DNA of 64,000 nt from QKTW01 sp052161885 (GCA_052161885.1 CP197396.1:682001-746000); one strand, 5' to 3'. Shown: positions 34,498 to 44,000, counted from the stretch's first letter. Notes: a model not told the origin generated them from the sequence alone. Numbers and translations: made by a program.

Positions 34498-35283
34498 CTA
34501 CATTTCAATAACATTCCTTCTGACAAACGGAGATGATAAAAAGCGCCACAGTATCTTGGGTTTTGTGAGCCATGCAATTGCTGTTCCATTGATATTGTTG
34601 TGAAGTATCCTGTCTGCAATCCATGGCGCTATAGTCTCTACATGATCTGCCAGTATGCTGAAGATCTTTTTCATGCGCGGAGTTATGGGTGCATCGCCGG
34701 CATGCAGCAGCAGGTCTGTAGCTACCATACCGGGAGAAATACTGCCCACCTGCACATTGGTTCCTGCTACGTCTTTCGCCAGTGCCTTGGTAAGATACGC
34801 GATACCGCGTTTAGTGCTTCCATACAGCCCAAAGCCCTTTACCTGCATACCGTTGCTGCCAAGGCCCAGCATATTATACAGAGAACCACTACCTCGTTTT
34901 ATCATTCCCGTCAGCGCTACATGCGATCCGTTCATGGCACCGAGAAAATTGGTATCCGCAACAGACCGTACCTGCTCAGGCCGTTGCTCCCAGAAGCTTT
35001 TCTGCGGGTGGCTTTGCCCGGCATTATTGATCCATATATCCACCTGCCCGAAATGCTGTACTGCCGTTTCCCATAAATGCATTACAGCCGCATAATCTGC
35101 TACATCACAGAAACACCCGTAAATCCGGTCTATCATATGCTTGTCTTCCAGCGTCTGCACCGCAGCGATCACTGCTTTTTCACTCCGGCTGTTGATAACA
35201 ACATTGCATCCCCTGGCAAGAAATGCATCTGCAAGCCCATACCCGATGCCCTTGCTGCTCCCTGTGATCACTACTGTTTTCAT
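34498..35283 (-). CDS. short-chain dehydrogenase/reductase
   Basis: A 261-residue NAD(P)-dependent oxidoreductase. TVVITGSSKGIGYGLA is the TGxxxGxG cofactor motif, INNAGQSHP corresponds to the NNAG block and YGSTKRGIAYLTKALAK is the YxxxK catalytic pair. The start at 35283 is chosen because the fold begins at its second residue; the longer frame adds 39 residues of unrelated sequence. The substrate is unknown. It follows, after 135 bases and a hairpin, a thioester-reductase-like gene. Confidence 0.9.
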   Translation of the reverse strand: MKTVVITGSSKGIGYGLADAFLARGCNVVINSRSEKAVIAAVQTLEDKHMIDRIYGCFCDVADYAAVMHLWETAVQHFGQVDIWINNAGQSHPQKSFWEQRPEQVRSVADTNFLGAMNGSHVALTGMIKRGSGSLYNMLGLGSNGMQVKGFGLYGSTKRGIAYLTKALAKDVAGTNVQVGSISPGMVATDLLLHAGDAPITPRMKKIFSILADHVETIAPWIADRILHNNINGTAIAWLTKPKILWRFLSSPFVRRNVIEM

Positions 35284-35373
35284 TGTGACTCCGTTTTCTG
35301 GTTGTATAAAATTCGGTATTTGCCATATGCAACAGAAATGATTTTTCCCCCGGAAATAATTGTATAAATACAA

Positions 35374-35395
35374 ATGCCTCCCCGGAGGAAGGCAT
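35374..35395 (-). terminator. hairpin behind the thioester-reductase-like gene
   Basis: ATGCCT (35374-35379) pairs with AGGCAT (35390-35395), with a CCCC/GGAGG-rich inner part. On the minus strand it is followed by TTTGTATTTAT. It would reduce but not exclude read-through into the SDR gene. Confidence 0.45.
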
Positions 35396-35418
35396 CGCAT
35401 ATATGATTTCTTTATCTG

Positions 35419-36579
35419 CTACGGATCAATAGCGCCTTCCAGCACGTCCAGCTTCTGTACGTAATGCATGGAAGTAGCAATGTACACATCAGCCGGTACA
35501 GACTGTCCGATACTCACATCTTCCAGCAGACGGCTGTTGTCAAAAATATGTCCCAGCTCCATAAATTCAAGATAAGGATCAAGACCGGTGAACAGCAGGC
35601 GCAGGTTTCCTTTTTCTTCAAAAGCATGTTTCCAGTATTCGAGATAGTCGTTGTAGACATACAGCTCGCTTTCCGGGTTCAGGCGGTCGCGCGTCCAGTG
35701 CTTTACTTGCCCGAGCATGTCTTTGTGAATAAACCTGAAAGGCGGCATATCCTCAAAATACTCCGAGAGCGTACGGGCCAAATCGTAAGCAGTTGTCGAA
35801 CCGGTTTCACCTGCGGAAATATGATAGACGTTGTATTTTCTTTTGGAAAAAAGCAGTTCCGTAATGGCGTCGGCAGCATAGTCTACCGGTATGATATCCA
35901 GTTTTGCATGTTCATTTACCGGTATCAGGCGCAGATGGTTGATGGTTGCCATAGCCCAGAGAATAACAGGAGAACGCGGCATTACCGGCCGGCTGTCACC
36001 CATAATAATAGAAGGACGGGCAATCAGTATTTTATCCTTCGGCAGGTGCTCGCGTATCAGCAGTTCGCCCTGCATCTTGGTATACGTGTACCTTACCACA
36101 TGGCTGGCCGCCGGGTTGGGCGATTCATCTTCCTGCACTACCCTGTGCTTTACGTCTTTACCACAAATAGTTGCCGTGCCTATGTAAAGGAACGTTTCCA
36201 GCGCAGGCAGTTGTTTTGCCCACATCAGTATTTTGGTGAGCCCACCGATATTGGCCTTTTCGACCAATGCATCATTGACACGTGAAAAAGATGTATTGGC
36301 CGCTGAATGAACGACTGTATTTACCGATTGCAGCGCGGCATTGACCTGAAGCATATCTGTAAGCCCGTCATCAAAAAGGTTACCTAATACAGGGATGATC
36401 TTTGCCGGATCATAATGATCGTCATGCAACCTGAAAACCTGTGCGAGCCGTGCGTTTGCGTCATCCTCAGTTTTGGCACGCACCAGGCAGAATATCTTTT
36501 CTACCTCTGCTCTTTTGGAAAGGTTAATGAGTAACTCTCCGCCTACAAGACCGGTTGCACCCGTTAAAAAAATGTTCAT
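35419..36579 (-). CDS. extended SDR, thioester-reductase/acyl-reductase-like
   Basis: A 386-residue NAD(P)-binding protein beginning MNIFLTGATGLVGGELLINL, with VHSAANTSFS, a YTYTKMQGE catalytic YxxxK, ARPSIIMGDSRP, and IIPVDYAADAI. These are the marks of the male-sterility/thioester-reductase (NAD_binding_4) branch, whose members reduce acyl thioesters to aldehydes or alcohols. The C-terminal ~120 residues are helical and unassigned. It is 17 bases behind the SMR exporter gene, so the two are cotranscribed. The substrate is an inference only. Confidence 0.82.
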   Translation of the reverse strand: MNIFLTGATGLVGGELLINLSKRAEVEKIFCLVRAKTEDDANARLAQVFRLHDDHYDPAKIIPVLGNLFDDGLTDMLQVNAALQSVNTVVHSAANTSFSRVNDALVEKANIGGLTKILMWAKQLPALETFLYIGTATICGKDVKHRVVQEDESPNPAASHVVRYTYTKMQGELLIREHLPKDKILIARPSIIMGDSRPVMPRSPVILWAMATINHLRLIPVNEHAKLDIIPVDYAADAITELLFSKRKYNVYHISAGETGSTTAYDLARTLSEYFEDMPPFRFIHKDMLGQVKHWTRDRLNPESELYVYNDYLEYWKHAFEEKGNLRLLFTGLDPYLEFMELGHIFDNSRLLEDVSIGQSVPADVYIATSMHYVQKLDVLEGAIDP

Positions 36580-36596
36580 AAGATTTTATGTGTGAC

Positions 36597-36914
36597 TTAT
36601 GCTTCCGAAAGTTCTAAACCCAGTATTCCCAGGATAATTAATGCTATTGAAATGATTTTCAGAGTGGAGATGTGTTCATGGTAAAATACAACACCGATGA
36701 TGGCGATCAACGCAGTGCCGGCGCTGGCCCAGATGGCGTAAGCTATACTTACTTCCATCTTTTCGAGTACAAATACCAGTACTGCGAGGCTGATCCCGTA
36801 AAATACAAAGACCAGTACAGACGGTATAAGTTTAGTAAATCCATCTGCATATTTCATCGAGATGGTGCCCAGCACTTCAAATAAGATACCCAGGGCGAGT
36901 ATGAGCCATTTCAT
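36597..36914 (-). CDS. small multidrug resistance (SMR) family transporter
   Basis: A 105-residue inner-membrane protein with four helices. KWLILALGILFEVLGTISMKYADGFTKLIPS carries the essential membrane Glu (E13) of SMR transporters, and VSIAYAIWASAGTALIAIIGVVFYHE is the helix 3 signature. SMR proteins work as dual-topology dimers exporting quaternary cations or guanidinium with H+. It may be EmrE-like or Gdx/SugE-like. The pair of palindromes about 100-135 bases upstream suggests regulation by a repressor. Confidence 0.9.
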   Translation of the reverse strand: MKWLILALGILFEVLGTISMKYADGFTKLIPSVLVFVFYGISLAVLVFVLEKMEVSIAYAIWASAGTALIAIIGVVFYHEHISTLKIISIALIILGILGLELSEA

Positions 36915-37012
36915 ACCGTATTGTTTTATTTTATTATTTCCGCCTGAAAAAGATCATTTTCCGTGATACGGTAAGCGACGAAGGTAATATTTTATATCAA
37001 AAATTATCCGTT

Positions 37013-37030
37013 AAAGTGAGCCCTCACTTT
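37013..37030. promoter_or_regulatory. perfect 18-base palindrome, candidate operator
   Basis: AAAGTGAG-CC-CTCACTTT is a perfect inverted repeat of the GTGAG...CTCAC kind often bound by TetR-type dimers. It lies about 100 bases upstream of the SMR gene. Confidence 0.5.
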
Positions 37031-37050
37031 GTACAGAATACCGTGTACAA
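37029..37050. promoter_or_regulatory. second palindrome overlapping the first, candidate operator
   Basis: TTGTACA and TGTACAA flank eight bases. It overlaps the AAAGTGAG palindrome by two bases and ends next to the icd terminator. Confidence 0.45.
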
Positions 37051-37051
37051 G

Positions 37052-37077
37052 AAAAGACCGGGAACACCCGGCCTTTT
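37052..37077 (-). terminator. intrinsic terminator of icd
   Basis: AAAAGACCGGG (37052-37062) pairs with CCCGGCCTTTT (37067-37077) with one A-C mismatch, around AACA. On the minus strand it is read with a T run after the stem. Confidence 0.75.
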
Positions 37078-37101
37078 TCTCTTTATTATTTAATATAAAT
37101 A

Positions 37102-38349
37102 TTAAGCTTCTGCTGCTACTTTATTACCCAGTTTTACTTTCAGACCTGCATCCAGTGCATCGAGGAACTCCTCTGTGTACAGGTAGTGTTCACCATGGTT
37201 TACTTTATTGCCATGGATACCTACTGCGAGGTCTTTGGTCATTTTACCGCTTTCTACCGTTTCGATACAAACTTCTTCCAGTGCGTGGCAGAAATTGATC
37301 AGGTCCTGGTTACCATCCAGCTTGCCGCGGAACGCCAGGCCACGTGTCCATGCGAAGATAGACGCGATCGGGTTGGTAGAAGTAGGGTTACCTTTCTGGT
37401 ATTCACGGTAATGGCGTGTAACAGTACCATGTGCAGCCTCTGCTTCCATTGTTTTCCCGTCGGGGGTAACCAGCACGGAAGTCATAAGGCCCAGAGAACC
37501 AAACCCTTGAGCTACAGTATCGCTCTGTACGTCGCCATCATAGTTTTTACAAGCCCATACGAAATTACCGTTCCATTTAAGTGCAGAAGCCACCATGTCA
37601 TCGATCAGGCGGTGCTCGTATACGATTCCTGCAGCGTCAAACTGAGCTTTGAACTCAGCCTGGAAGATTTCCTCAAAGATGTCTTTGAAGCGGCCATCGT
37701 ATTTTTTAAGGATGGTATTCTTGGTGCTCAGGTACAGCGGCCATTTTTTGCTCAGTGCCATATTGAAGCAGGAACGGGCAAAACCACGGATAGACTCATC
37801 TGTGTTGTACATAGCCAGCGCTACGCCATCGCCTTTAAAGTTATATACTTCGTGCTCAATTACCTGGCCGTCTTCACCTTCAAATTTGATAGTGAGCTTG
37901 CCTTTGCCTTTGGTTACGAAGTCTGTAGCACGGTACTGGTCACCGAATGCATGGCGGCCTACGATGATCGGAGCATCCCAGTTGGTAACCAGGCGCGGGA
38001 TATTTTTGATAACGATCGGCTCGCGGAATACTGTGCCGTCCAGGATGTTACGGATGGTGCCGTTAGGGCTTTTCCACATCTGTTTCAGGTTAAATTCCGT
38101 TACACGGGCTTCATCCGGAGTGATGGTAGCGCATTTGATACCTACACCTATTTCCTTGATAGCATTGGCTGCATCAACAGTTACCTGGTCGTTGGTAGCA
38201 TCGCGGTGCTCAATGCCCAGGTCGTAGTACTTAATATCTACATCAATATAAGGAAGGATCAGTTTGTCTTTGATGAATTTCCAGATGATGCGCGTCATCT
38301 CATCGCCGTCCAGTTCTACAACCGGATTGGCTACTTTGATTTTAGCCAT
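37102..38349 (-). CDS. icd: NADP-dependent isocitrate dehydrogenase
   Basis: A 415-residue citric-acid-cycle enzyme that oxidatively decarboxylates isocitrate to 2-oxoglutarate and NADPH. KVANPVVELDGDEMTRIIWKFIKDKLI at the N-terminus and KSPNGTIRNILDGTVFREPI (phosphate/substrate loop) are those of the type II, eukaryotic-like homodimeric IDH. Further markers are KNYDGDVQSDTVAQGFGSLGLM and EAAHGTVTRHYREYQKG. Length matches that group. Cytoplasmic, with a TTTG-N17-TAACTTAG promoter candidate upstream near 38388-38416. Confidence 0.96.
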   Translation of the reverse strand: MAKIKVANPVVELDGDEMTRIIWKFIKDKLILPYIDVDIKYYDLGIEHRDATNDQVTVDAANAIKEIGVGIKCATITPDEARVTEFNLKQMWKSPNGTIRNILDGTVFREPIVIKNIPRLVTNWDAPIIVGRHAFGDQYRATDFVTKGKGKLTIKFEGEDGQVIEHEVYNFKGDGVALAMYNTDESIRGFARSCFNMALSKKWPLYLSTKNTILKKYDGRFKDIFEEIFQAEFKAQFDAAGIVYEHRLIDDMVASALKWNGNFVWACKNYDGDVQSDTVAQGFGSLGLMTSVLVTPDGKTMEAEAAHGTVTRHYREYQKGNPTSTNPIASIFAWTRGLAFRGKLDGNQDLINFCHALEEVCIETVESGKMTKDLAVGIHGNKVNHGEHYLYTEEFLDALDAGLKVKLGNKVAAEA

Positions 38350-38501
38350 TGAATTATCGTTTAATGGTTTGGTTTTTAAAATTGCGGAGCTAAGTTACAA
38401 TTATCAGTCAAAAACAAACAAATCTAAATCCGGCATCGTTTGCGAACAGCAGAATCGTGGAAAACGTGTTTAAAACATACTGTCAGCAATCTCATCCGGT
38501 A

Positions 38502-38897
38502 TTATTTCTCTTCTTCTGTAAACTCAAGTATTCTATTCATTTCTGCGCTTTTCCCGGTTAGTTCTGACTTCCTGATTGTCAGTTTGCCTATATCGGTGCA
38601 CCCTTCAATTGTCAAAATCTTATTGCGGACCTTCCATTTGTATGTTTTTCTAAGATGATCATACATGTGTTCATACATTTCTTTTCTTTCCGGGAGCACT
38701 TCTGCCCTCACGCGGTACTCAAGGGTAACTGAATCTTTCCTGAATGATAAAACATAGTATGTATAAAGCGTTCCAACGCCATCCTTACAAGTCACGCCGG
38801 TTTCGGCTACATACCTTTTGCCGATAAGCCGGGATTGTGCCGCCGCTATATTGCAAAGGCAAAAAAAACAGATAAGAAAAGGCGACAATTTCCGCAT
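38502..38897 (-). CDS. small exported protein of unknown function
   Basis: A 131-residue protein with a signal peptide (MRKLSPFLICFFCLCNIAAA) when started at 38897; the longer frame adds a hydrophilic leader that would bury it. The mature part is basic and beta-rich (YTYYVLSFRKDSVTLEYRVRAEVLP) with no recognised family. It looks like a periplasmic ligand-binding or lipocalin-sized domain, but that is a size argument only. It stands alone between icd and the aminotransferase gene. Confidence 0.6.
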   Translation of the reverse strand: MRKLSPFLICFFCLCNIAAAQSRLIGKRYVAETGVTCKDGVGTLYTYYVLSFRKDSVTLEYRVRAEVLPERKEMYEHMYDHLRKTYKWKVRNKILTIEGCTDIGKLTIRKSELTGKSAEMNRILEFTEEEK

Positions 38898-39076
38898 ATA
38901 TTCCGGCTGATAAAGGCGGCAAGGGTTCTGTTCCTGCTGCTGCTTATTATTTACAATACTGCTCAAATTAGTTTTTTTGTTTTATATAAATTGTTTTTCT
39001 GTTAAATGTTCCTTCCGGGATCAGGCGGCTGTAAGATTTCTCTGTTACTCATTCCCGCCAAGCAGATATAATATGT

Positions 39077-39084
39077 ATGTTTGC
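39077..39084 (+). promoter_or_regulatory. -7 box of the sugar aminotransferase-rfbC operon
   Basis: TATGTTTG, a perfect TAnnTTTG, 18 bases before the ATG at 39103. Confidence 0.5.
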
Positions 39085-39102
39085 ATCCGCTAAATTAAGG
39101 CT

Positions 39103-40242
39103 ATGTACAACTTACAAATGGTTGACCTGAAGCGTCAGTACGAAAAAATAAAGCCCGAAGTAGATGCTGCTATACAGAATGTACTCAGCACCACTGCCTT
39201 CATTAACGGGCCTGATGTAAAAGCATTTGGCCAGGAACTGGAACAGTACCTGGGCGTAAAACATGTTATTCCCTGCGCCAACGGAACCGATGCGCTGCAG
39301 ATAGCGCTGATGGCATTGGGCCTGCAGCCGGGCGATGAAGTGATCACTCCTTCCTTTACTTATATTGCTACTGTTGAAGTTGTCGCATTGCTGCGTCTCA
39401 AGCCGGTATTTGTAGATGTGCATGCCGATACTTTCTGCATGGACATTGAAAGTGTGAAAAAGGCAATTACACCAAAGACAAAAGCCATTATACCGGTACA
39501 TCTTTATGGTCAGTGTGTAGATATGGAGCCGCTGCTGGCATTGGCAAAAGAACATAACATTCCTGTGGTGGAAGATAACGCACAGGCTATCGGTGGCAAC
39601 TATACGTTTTCCGATGGTACGGTTAAAAAGACCGGTTCTATGGGCATCATCGGTTGCACGAGCTTCTTCCCTTCTAAAAACCTGGGTTGTTATGGTGACG
39701 GCGGCGCTATTTTCACCAATGATGATAAACTGGCTGAAGATCTGCGCATGATTGCCAACCACGGTCAGAAAGTAAGATATTACCACGAAATGGTAGGCTG
39801 CAACAGCCGTCTCGACAGTATACAGGCTGCCGTGCTGCGCATTAAACTGCGTCACCTGGATGAATACTGCGATGCGCGTCGCGCCGTGGCCGATCATTAC
39901 GACAACGCGTTTAAATCCAATCCTAATATTATTACACCGTTCCGCGCTGCCAATAACAAACACGTATTTCACCAGTACACACTGCAACTGAAAAACGTAA
40001 GCCGTGATGAAGTGCAGCCGCTGCTGGCCGAGAAAGGTATTCCGTCTATGATTTACTACCCTGTTCCCAGCCACAAACAGAATATGTTGAAGGCTTTTGC
40101 TGATAACCAGCAGGAACTGCCGGTTACAGATATGCTTACAGATTGTGTCATTTCATTGCCGATACACACGGAATTTACACAGGAAGAACTGGAATATGTA
40201 AGCAGTAATTTCCTCGCTATTGTAGAACAACTCAGTAAATAA
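39103..40242 (+). CDS. DegT/DnrJ/EryC1/StrS-family sugar aminotransferase
   Basis: A 379-residue PLP enzyme that transfers amino groups onto keto-sugar nucleotides for surface polysaccharides. The catalytic lysine lies in SFFPSKNLGCYGDGGAI, and the rest is classical for the family: PCANGTDALQIAL, DEVITPSFTYIAT, PVHLYGQCVDM, VVEDNAQAIG, RLDSIQAAVLRIKL. It is closest by feel to WbpE/WlbC-type enzymes, which aminate C3 of a UDP-GlcNAc-derived uronic acid and pair with WlbA-type oxidases such as the one at 6456. rfbC follows after two bases. Confidence 0.92.
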   Translation: MYNLQMVDLKRQYEKIKPEVDAAIQNVLSTTAFINGPDVKAFGQELEQYLGVKHVIPCANGTDALQIALMALGLQPGDEVITPSFTYIATVEVVALLRLKPVFVDVHADTFCMDIESVKKAITPKTKAIIPVHLYGQCVDMEPLLALAKEHNIPVVEDNAQAIGGNYTFSDGTVKKTGSMGIIGCTSFFPSKNLGCYGDGGAIFTNDDKLAEDLRMIANHGQKVRYYHEMVGCNSRLDSIQAAVLRIKLRHLDEYCDARRAVADHYDNAFKSNPNIITPFRAANNKHVFHQYTLQLKNVSRDEVQPLLAEKGIPSMIYYPVPSHKQNMLKAFADNQQELPVTDMLTDCVISLPIHTEFTQEELEYVSSNFLAIVEQLSK

Positions 40243-40244
40243 TA

Positions 40245-40796
40245 ATGAACGTAATTAAAACGCCCATTGAAGGCCTGCTGATACTGGAACCGCGTATTTT
40301 TCATGACGATCGTGGTTATTTCTTTGAGAGCTTTAATGCTAAAACACTGAAAGACGCTACGGGGTTTTCTATTCCGCTGATACAGGATAACCAGGCCCGT
40401 TCTGTAAAAAATGTGCTCCGCGGATTGCATTACCAGAATGAGCCAACACCGCAGACCAAACTGATCCGCGCGCTGGAAGGTACTATCTGGGATGTGGTGG
40501 TAGACCTTCGTCCCAATAGCGCAACCTACGGCCAATGGTACGGTGTAGAGCTTTCTGCTGAGAACAAGCGCCAGTTCCTGATCCCACGAGGCTTCGCGCA
40601 TGGCTATGCTGTGCTGAGCGATACTGCAGAAGTGTTTTACAAATGCGATAATTTTTACGATAAATCTGCAGAAGGCGGTGTTTACTATGCTGATCCTTCC
40701 CTCAATATCGACTGGAAAATAGACCTGAAAGATGTCATTGTTTCTGAAAAAGACCAGAAGCAGCCACTGCTGAAAGATGCGGTAATTAAGTTTTAG
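40245..40796 (+). CDS. rfbC: dTDP-4-dehydrorhamnose 3,5-epimerase
   Basis: A 183-residue cupin enzyme that epimerises C3 and C5 of dTDP-4-keto-6-deoxyglucose on the way to dTDP-rhamnose. The catalytic His is in NVLRGLHYQ, and VVVDLRPNSATYGQW, IPRGFAHGYAVLSD and FYKCDNFYDK are family blocks. The length is normal. No rfbA, rfbB or rfbD is in the window. It might work on the sugar made with the upstream aminotransferase, but the sequence favours an ordinary RmlC over a 3,4-ketoisomerase. Confidence 0.94.
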   Translation: MNVIKTPIEGLLILEPRIFHDDRGYFFESFNAKTLKDATGFSIPLIQDNQARSVKNVLRGLHYQNEPTPQTKLIRALEGTIWDVVVDLRPNSATYGQWYGVELSAENKRQFLIPRGFAHGYAVLSDTAEVFYKCDNFYDKSAEGGVYYADPSLNIDWKIDLKDVIVSEKDQKQPLLKDAVIKF

Positions 40797-40800
40797 ACAG

Positions 40801-40825
40801 GAGATGTGAGTATTGAGATGTGAGA
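40801..40825. repeat. GAGAT word repeat, left arm of a 25-base inverted repeat
   Basis: The 25 bases starting GAGATGTGAGTATTGAGATG are matched exactly, in reverse complement, by 41029-41053. The left arm starts four bases behind the rfbC stop codon and the right arm ends 24 bases from the stop codon of the convergent PhoD-LamG gene. Confidence 0.75.
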
Positions 40826-40841
40826 AATACCTATTAAGTAA

Positions 40842-40871
40842 AAAAGCAGGTTTCGTATGAAGCCTGCTTTT
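40842..40871 (+). terminator. intrinsic terminator of rfbC
   Basis: AAAAGCAGG (40842-40850) pairs with CCTGCTTTT (40863-40871), extendable inward by a wobble pair and TTC/GAA, followed by more T. Confidence 0.8.
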
Positions 40872-40909
40872 TTTATTCATATTTTTCATTCCGTCCTTAG
40901 CGTGGTTTG

Positions 40910-40935
40910 CTATCCTTCGGCTACGCTCAGGATGG
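40910..40935. repeat. CTGAGCGTAGTCGAAGG family copy (reverse)
   Basis: CTATCCTTCGGCTACGCTCA followed by GGATGG, between the two terminators of the convergent rfbC and PhoD-LamG genes. Confidence 0.6.
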
Positions 40936-40944
40936 TATTAAACA

Positions 40945-40978
40945 AAAAACTCCTGCCTTAAACAAGGCAGGAGTTTTT
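40945..40978. terminator. bidirectional terminator
   Basis: AAAAACTCCTGCCTT (40945-40959) pairs perfectly over 15 bases with AAGGCAGGAGTTTTT (40964-40978) around AAAC. A and T runs at both ends allow use from both strands, as expected between convergent genes. Confidence 0.85.
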
Positions 40979-41028
40979 ATCCGTTAAGAGAAATGCTTAT
41001 CCCACTTGCTCCCTGCTCTCTGCGCACA

Positions 41029-41060
41029 TCTCACATCTCAATACTCACATCTCATATCTC
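41029..41060. repeat. GAGAT word repeat (reverse), right arm of the inverted repeat
   Basis: ATCTCACATCTC-type words. The first 25 bases are the exact reverse complement of 40801-40825, with CATATCTC added. Confidence 0.75.
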
Positions 41061-41077
41061 AAATCCTACATCCACCC

Positions 41078-44000
41078 TTACTGCTTAATAAATTTCAGCG
41101 CTTTCTTATCATGGTTGCTCTTTGTGGAAACAACGATAATATAAGTGCCCGGTGCCAGTCTGCCCACATTCATGCGGATCTCTGAAGTTCCCGTCTGTAC
41201 CGGCACATCCACATACTGACCGGTAATGGTATGCACATAAACACCATCAACATCAGCGCCATCAATACCAGCAAGCGTTACCTGTTCGTTAGATGGGTTC
41301 GGGAAGAGGCTTACAGTCCTGTTGCCGATCTCTACGATACCGGTTGTATTGTTCTTCCAGCCGAGTGTGTACATGCCGTATTCCAGGCTTGTCGGGTTAA
41401 AGTCAATTTTATCGTTGCTTTCCTGGCCAACGGATTTAATCACATACTGACCGCTTGAATCACGCTCCAGCAGGTAATATTCGATCGCCTGGTTTTTAAC
41501 TGCGGCCCAGTTGCTGCCCAGTACTCCCGGACCATCAAATTCAAACTGACCGGAAGCCAGTTTCAGCGGGTCGATCTGCCATTGTGTACGCAGGTTTTCC
41601 ATATGCTGGATAGTTGTGGAAGCAATGGTGCCGGTAAGGCTGTCTTTACCCATTACCAGGTTTGTTTCATAATCCGGAACGGACACGAAAACAGACAGAC
41701 CGGAGTTTGCAGAATCGCGGATACTCCAGGTGCCGGTTACATGATATTGCTGTGCAGCAATGATATTTCCTACAGGAGAAGTAGCCGGAATGATCCTGTA
41801 ATTGGTGCCGGGGATACTGTCCTGTGCCGTTGCTTTATTCAGGACAAACCCTGTATTGGCCTGGTTGAACGTATAGTTGTAGGCCAGCATAGTGTCCTGT
41901 GGTGTATTCAGTGTCAGGTGCATCTGGTTGCGGATCTCATCAGCTGTTTTTACTTTCTTCCAGATACGCAGTTCGTCCAGCATAGAAACGGTTTCACTGC
42001 CATAATACAGGCTGGTACCCATTGTCATATCTATCTGGTTGCCGGCAAACGCTGTATAAGCAGTACTGTCCGTCAGTTCGCCGTTCATATACAGCCTGAT
42101 GTAATCATTTGGCGTTGCAGTAACCGCAATATGGTTCCACTCACCTATTTTCCAGGCGTTTTTAGAATTGACTGTTGTCCAGCCACTGCCGTTATTGCCA
42201 AATACTGCGTTCATCGTTTTGTTCAGCGGAAATTCCAGTGATATACCGGTAGAATTATTGTTTACACGGCCATTATTGGAAAGGATTTTGGCATTTTCAG
42301 AAGGGTTCTGCATCAGGCGGCCCCAGAACTCAATGGTAAAACTGCTGTTGAGCACATTTGTAACCCCTGCATATGGAATGCGGATAGAATGTCCGCCCAG
42401 CATAGAAAGTACGCCGCCACGGTTAAAGAGTGCAGATGCTGTATCTGTTTTCCAGCCAAGATGATATACACCACTATCGAAGAACGTTCCGATAAATTTC
42501 AGGTTTTGCCCATCGAAATAACCGTTGTTTACAATACTCACAGCATTGACGGAATCTTCTTTCAGCAGGTAAAACTCGCTGGCCACATGACTGATGGAAT
42601 CATAATGCGGCAGACACTGGCTGAGATCTATGGTAATAGTGCCCGTAGGTAGGTTCAGCGCATCCAGCTGCCAACCGCCTTTCAGGTAATACTGGTTGCC
42701 GCCAGTACCGAATGTGCCGATAGTGCTGTCTATGTGACGGCCCGCAACGAGGTTGGTTACAAAGTCAGGAATGGCATCGTCCAGTTTCAGGCCGGTCGTA
42801 GCGTCTTTACGCACGCTCCAGTTGCCTTTTGCCAGGTCATGATAAGGTGCACCCAGCAATGCGGCCGGTGCTGTTGAGGCTACCAGCGTGCTGCCTGCGA
42901 TCTTCAGCTCATACAGATGTGCACCGGAGCTCATTACCGTTGTATCTGTGTATTTATTGAAGTTGTAGTAATAAGCCAGGTTTGCTTCTGCGCCACTGAG
43001 TGTATAATGCATACGCTTGCGGATGCTGTCACCTGTCTGTGGTGCGTTCCAGATGCGGAGCTCATCCATTTCACCCTGTATCGGCGCACCATAGTAAACA
43101 CTCTTGCCCAGTGCCAGTCCGAATGTATTAGTATAAAAAGAAGTGAATTTCGCAGTCCCGGTTTTGATGCCGTTTACATACACATACAGTGAATCGCCCG
43201 GAACAGCAGTAAGCGCTACGTGGTTCCACTCGCCTGCCTGCCATGGGTTGCCGTTGTCATTGATCGTCGTCCAGCCGGAACCATTGGTACCTACTGCCAG
43301 GTTTACTTTACCTGCTGCACTGAACTCCAGTGAGAAACCGGTGGAGTTACCATTTACACGGCCGTTGCACGACATCAGTTTGTTGCCGGTAGCCTGTGCT
43401 GCTGTAATGCGCTCCCAGAATTCTACTGTAAAACCTGTGCTGCCGCTCAATGTACTGTTGATCTCGGTAGACGGGATCACTGCATTCTGTGCGCCCGGCA
43501 TGCCCAGCGCTGTGCCTCTGTGCGGCTGGTAGCCACTCAGCTTGTACACTAGTTTGTCGGTGATGAGCTTTCCGTAAGTATTGAATTCGTCCAGGGCACC
43601 GATGAAGTGTTTGTTAGCCACGTTCGTTCCAAGATACAGGTTACCGGTTGAGGCAGCCGGCGTAGCTACGTTCGTCCATTTCTGTATCTGCTGACTGTTC
43701 CAGCAAAGCATCAGCTGCAGTTTTATGTTGTCATATTTCCAGGTGATGTGCGTCCAGTGATTCAGTTTCAGTGAAAGGCTGGCGGTGTATGTTTTGCCGT
43801 TTGCGTGATTGATGAATACCGGGTGTCCGGCATCGTCCATACCTACAGTATAGCCATCGTTACCGGTGCTGTTGGAGAATACACCTGCATAGCCTGTTAC
43901 AGGGTATTGTGCCGGGTTGATCCAGTATACAATGCTGAAGGTGCGGTCGTTCATATCCAGCTCTGCAGTGTGCGGAATGGTAACAGACGAATTACTGCCG

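Noticed and set aside
34498..36914. Extending the SMR-reductase-SDR cluster into a resistance or biosynthetic island
   Set aside because: No mobile element, no composition change and no further pathway genes around it; only the SMR-reductase pair is closely spaced.
37186..38352. Plus-strand open frame of 388 codons opposite icd
   Set aside because: It is the mirror of a highly conserved icd gene and has no recognisable motif.
40801..41060. CRISPR-like array of ATCTC/GAGAT units
   Set aside because: Units are short, degenerate and without unique spacers of constant length, and there are no cas genes.
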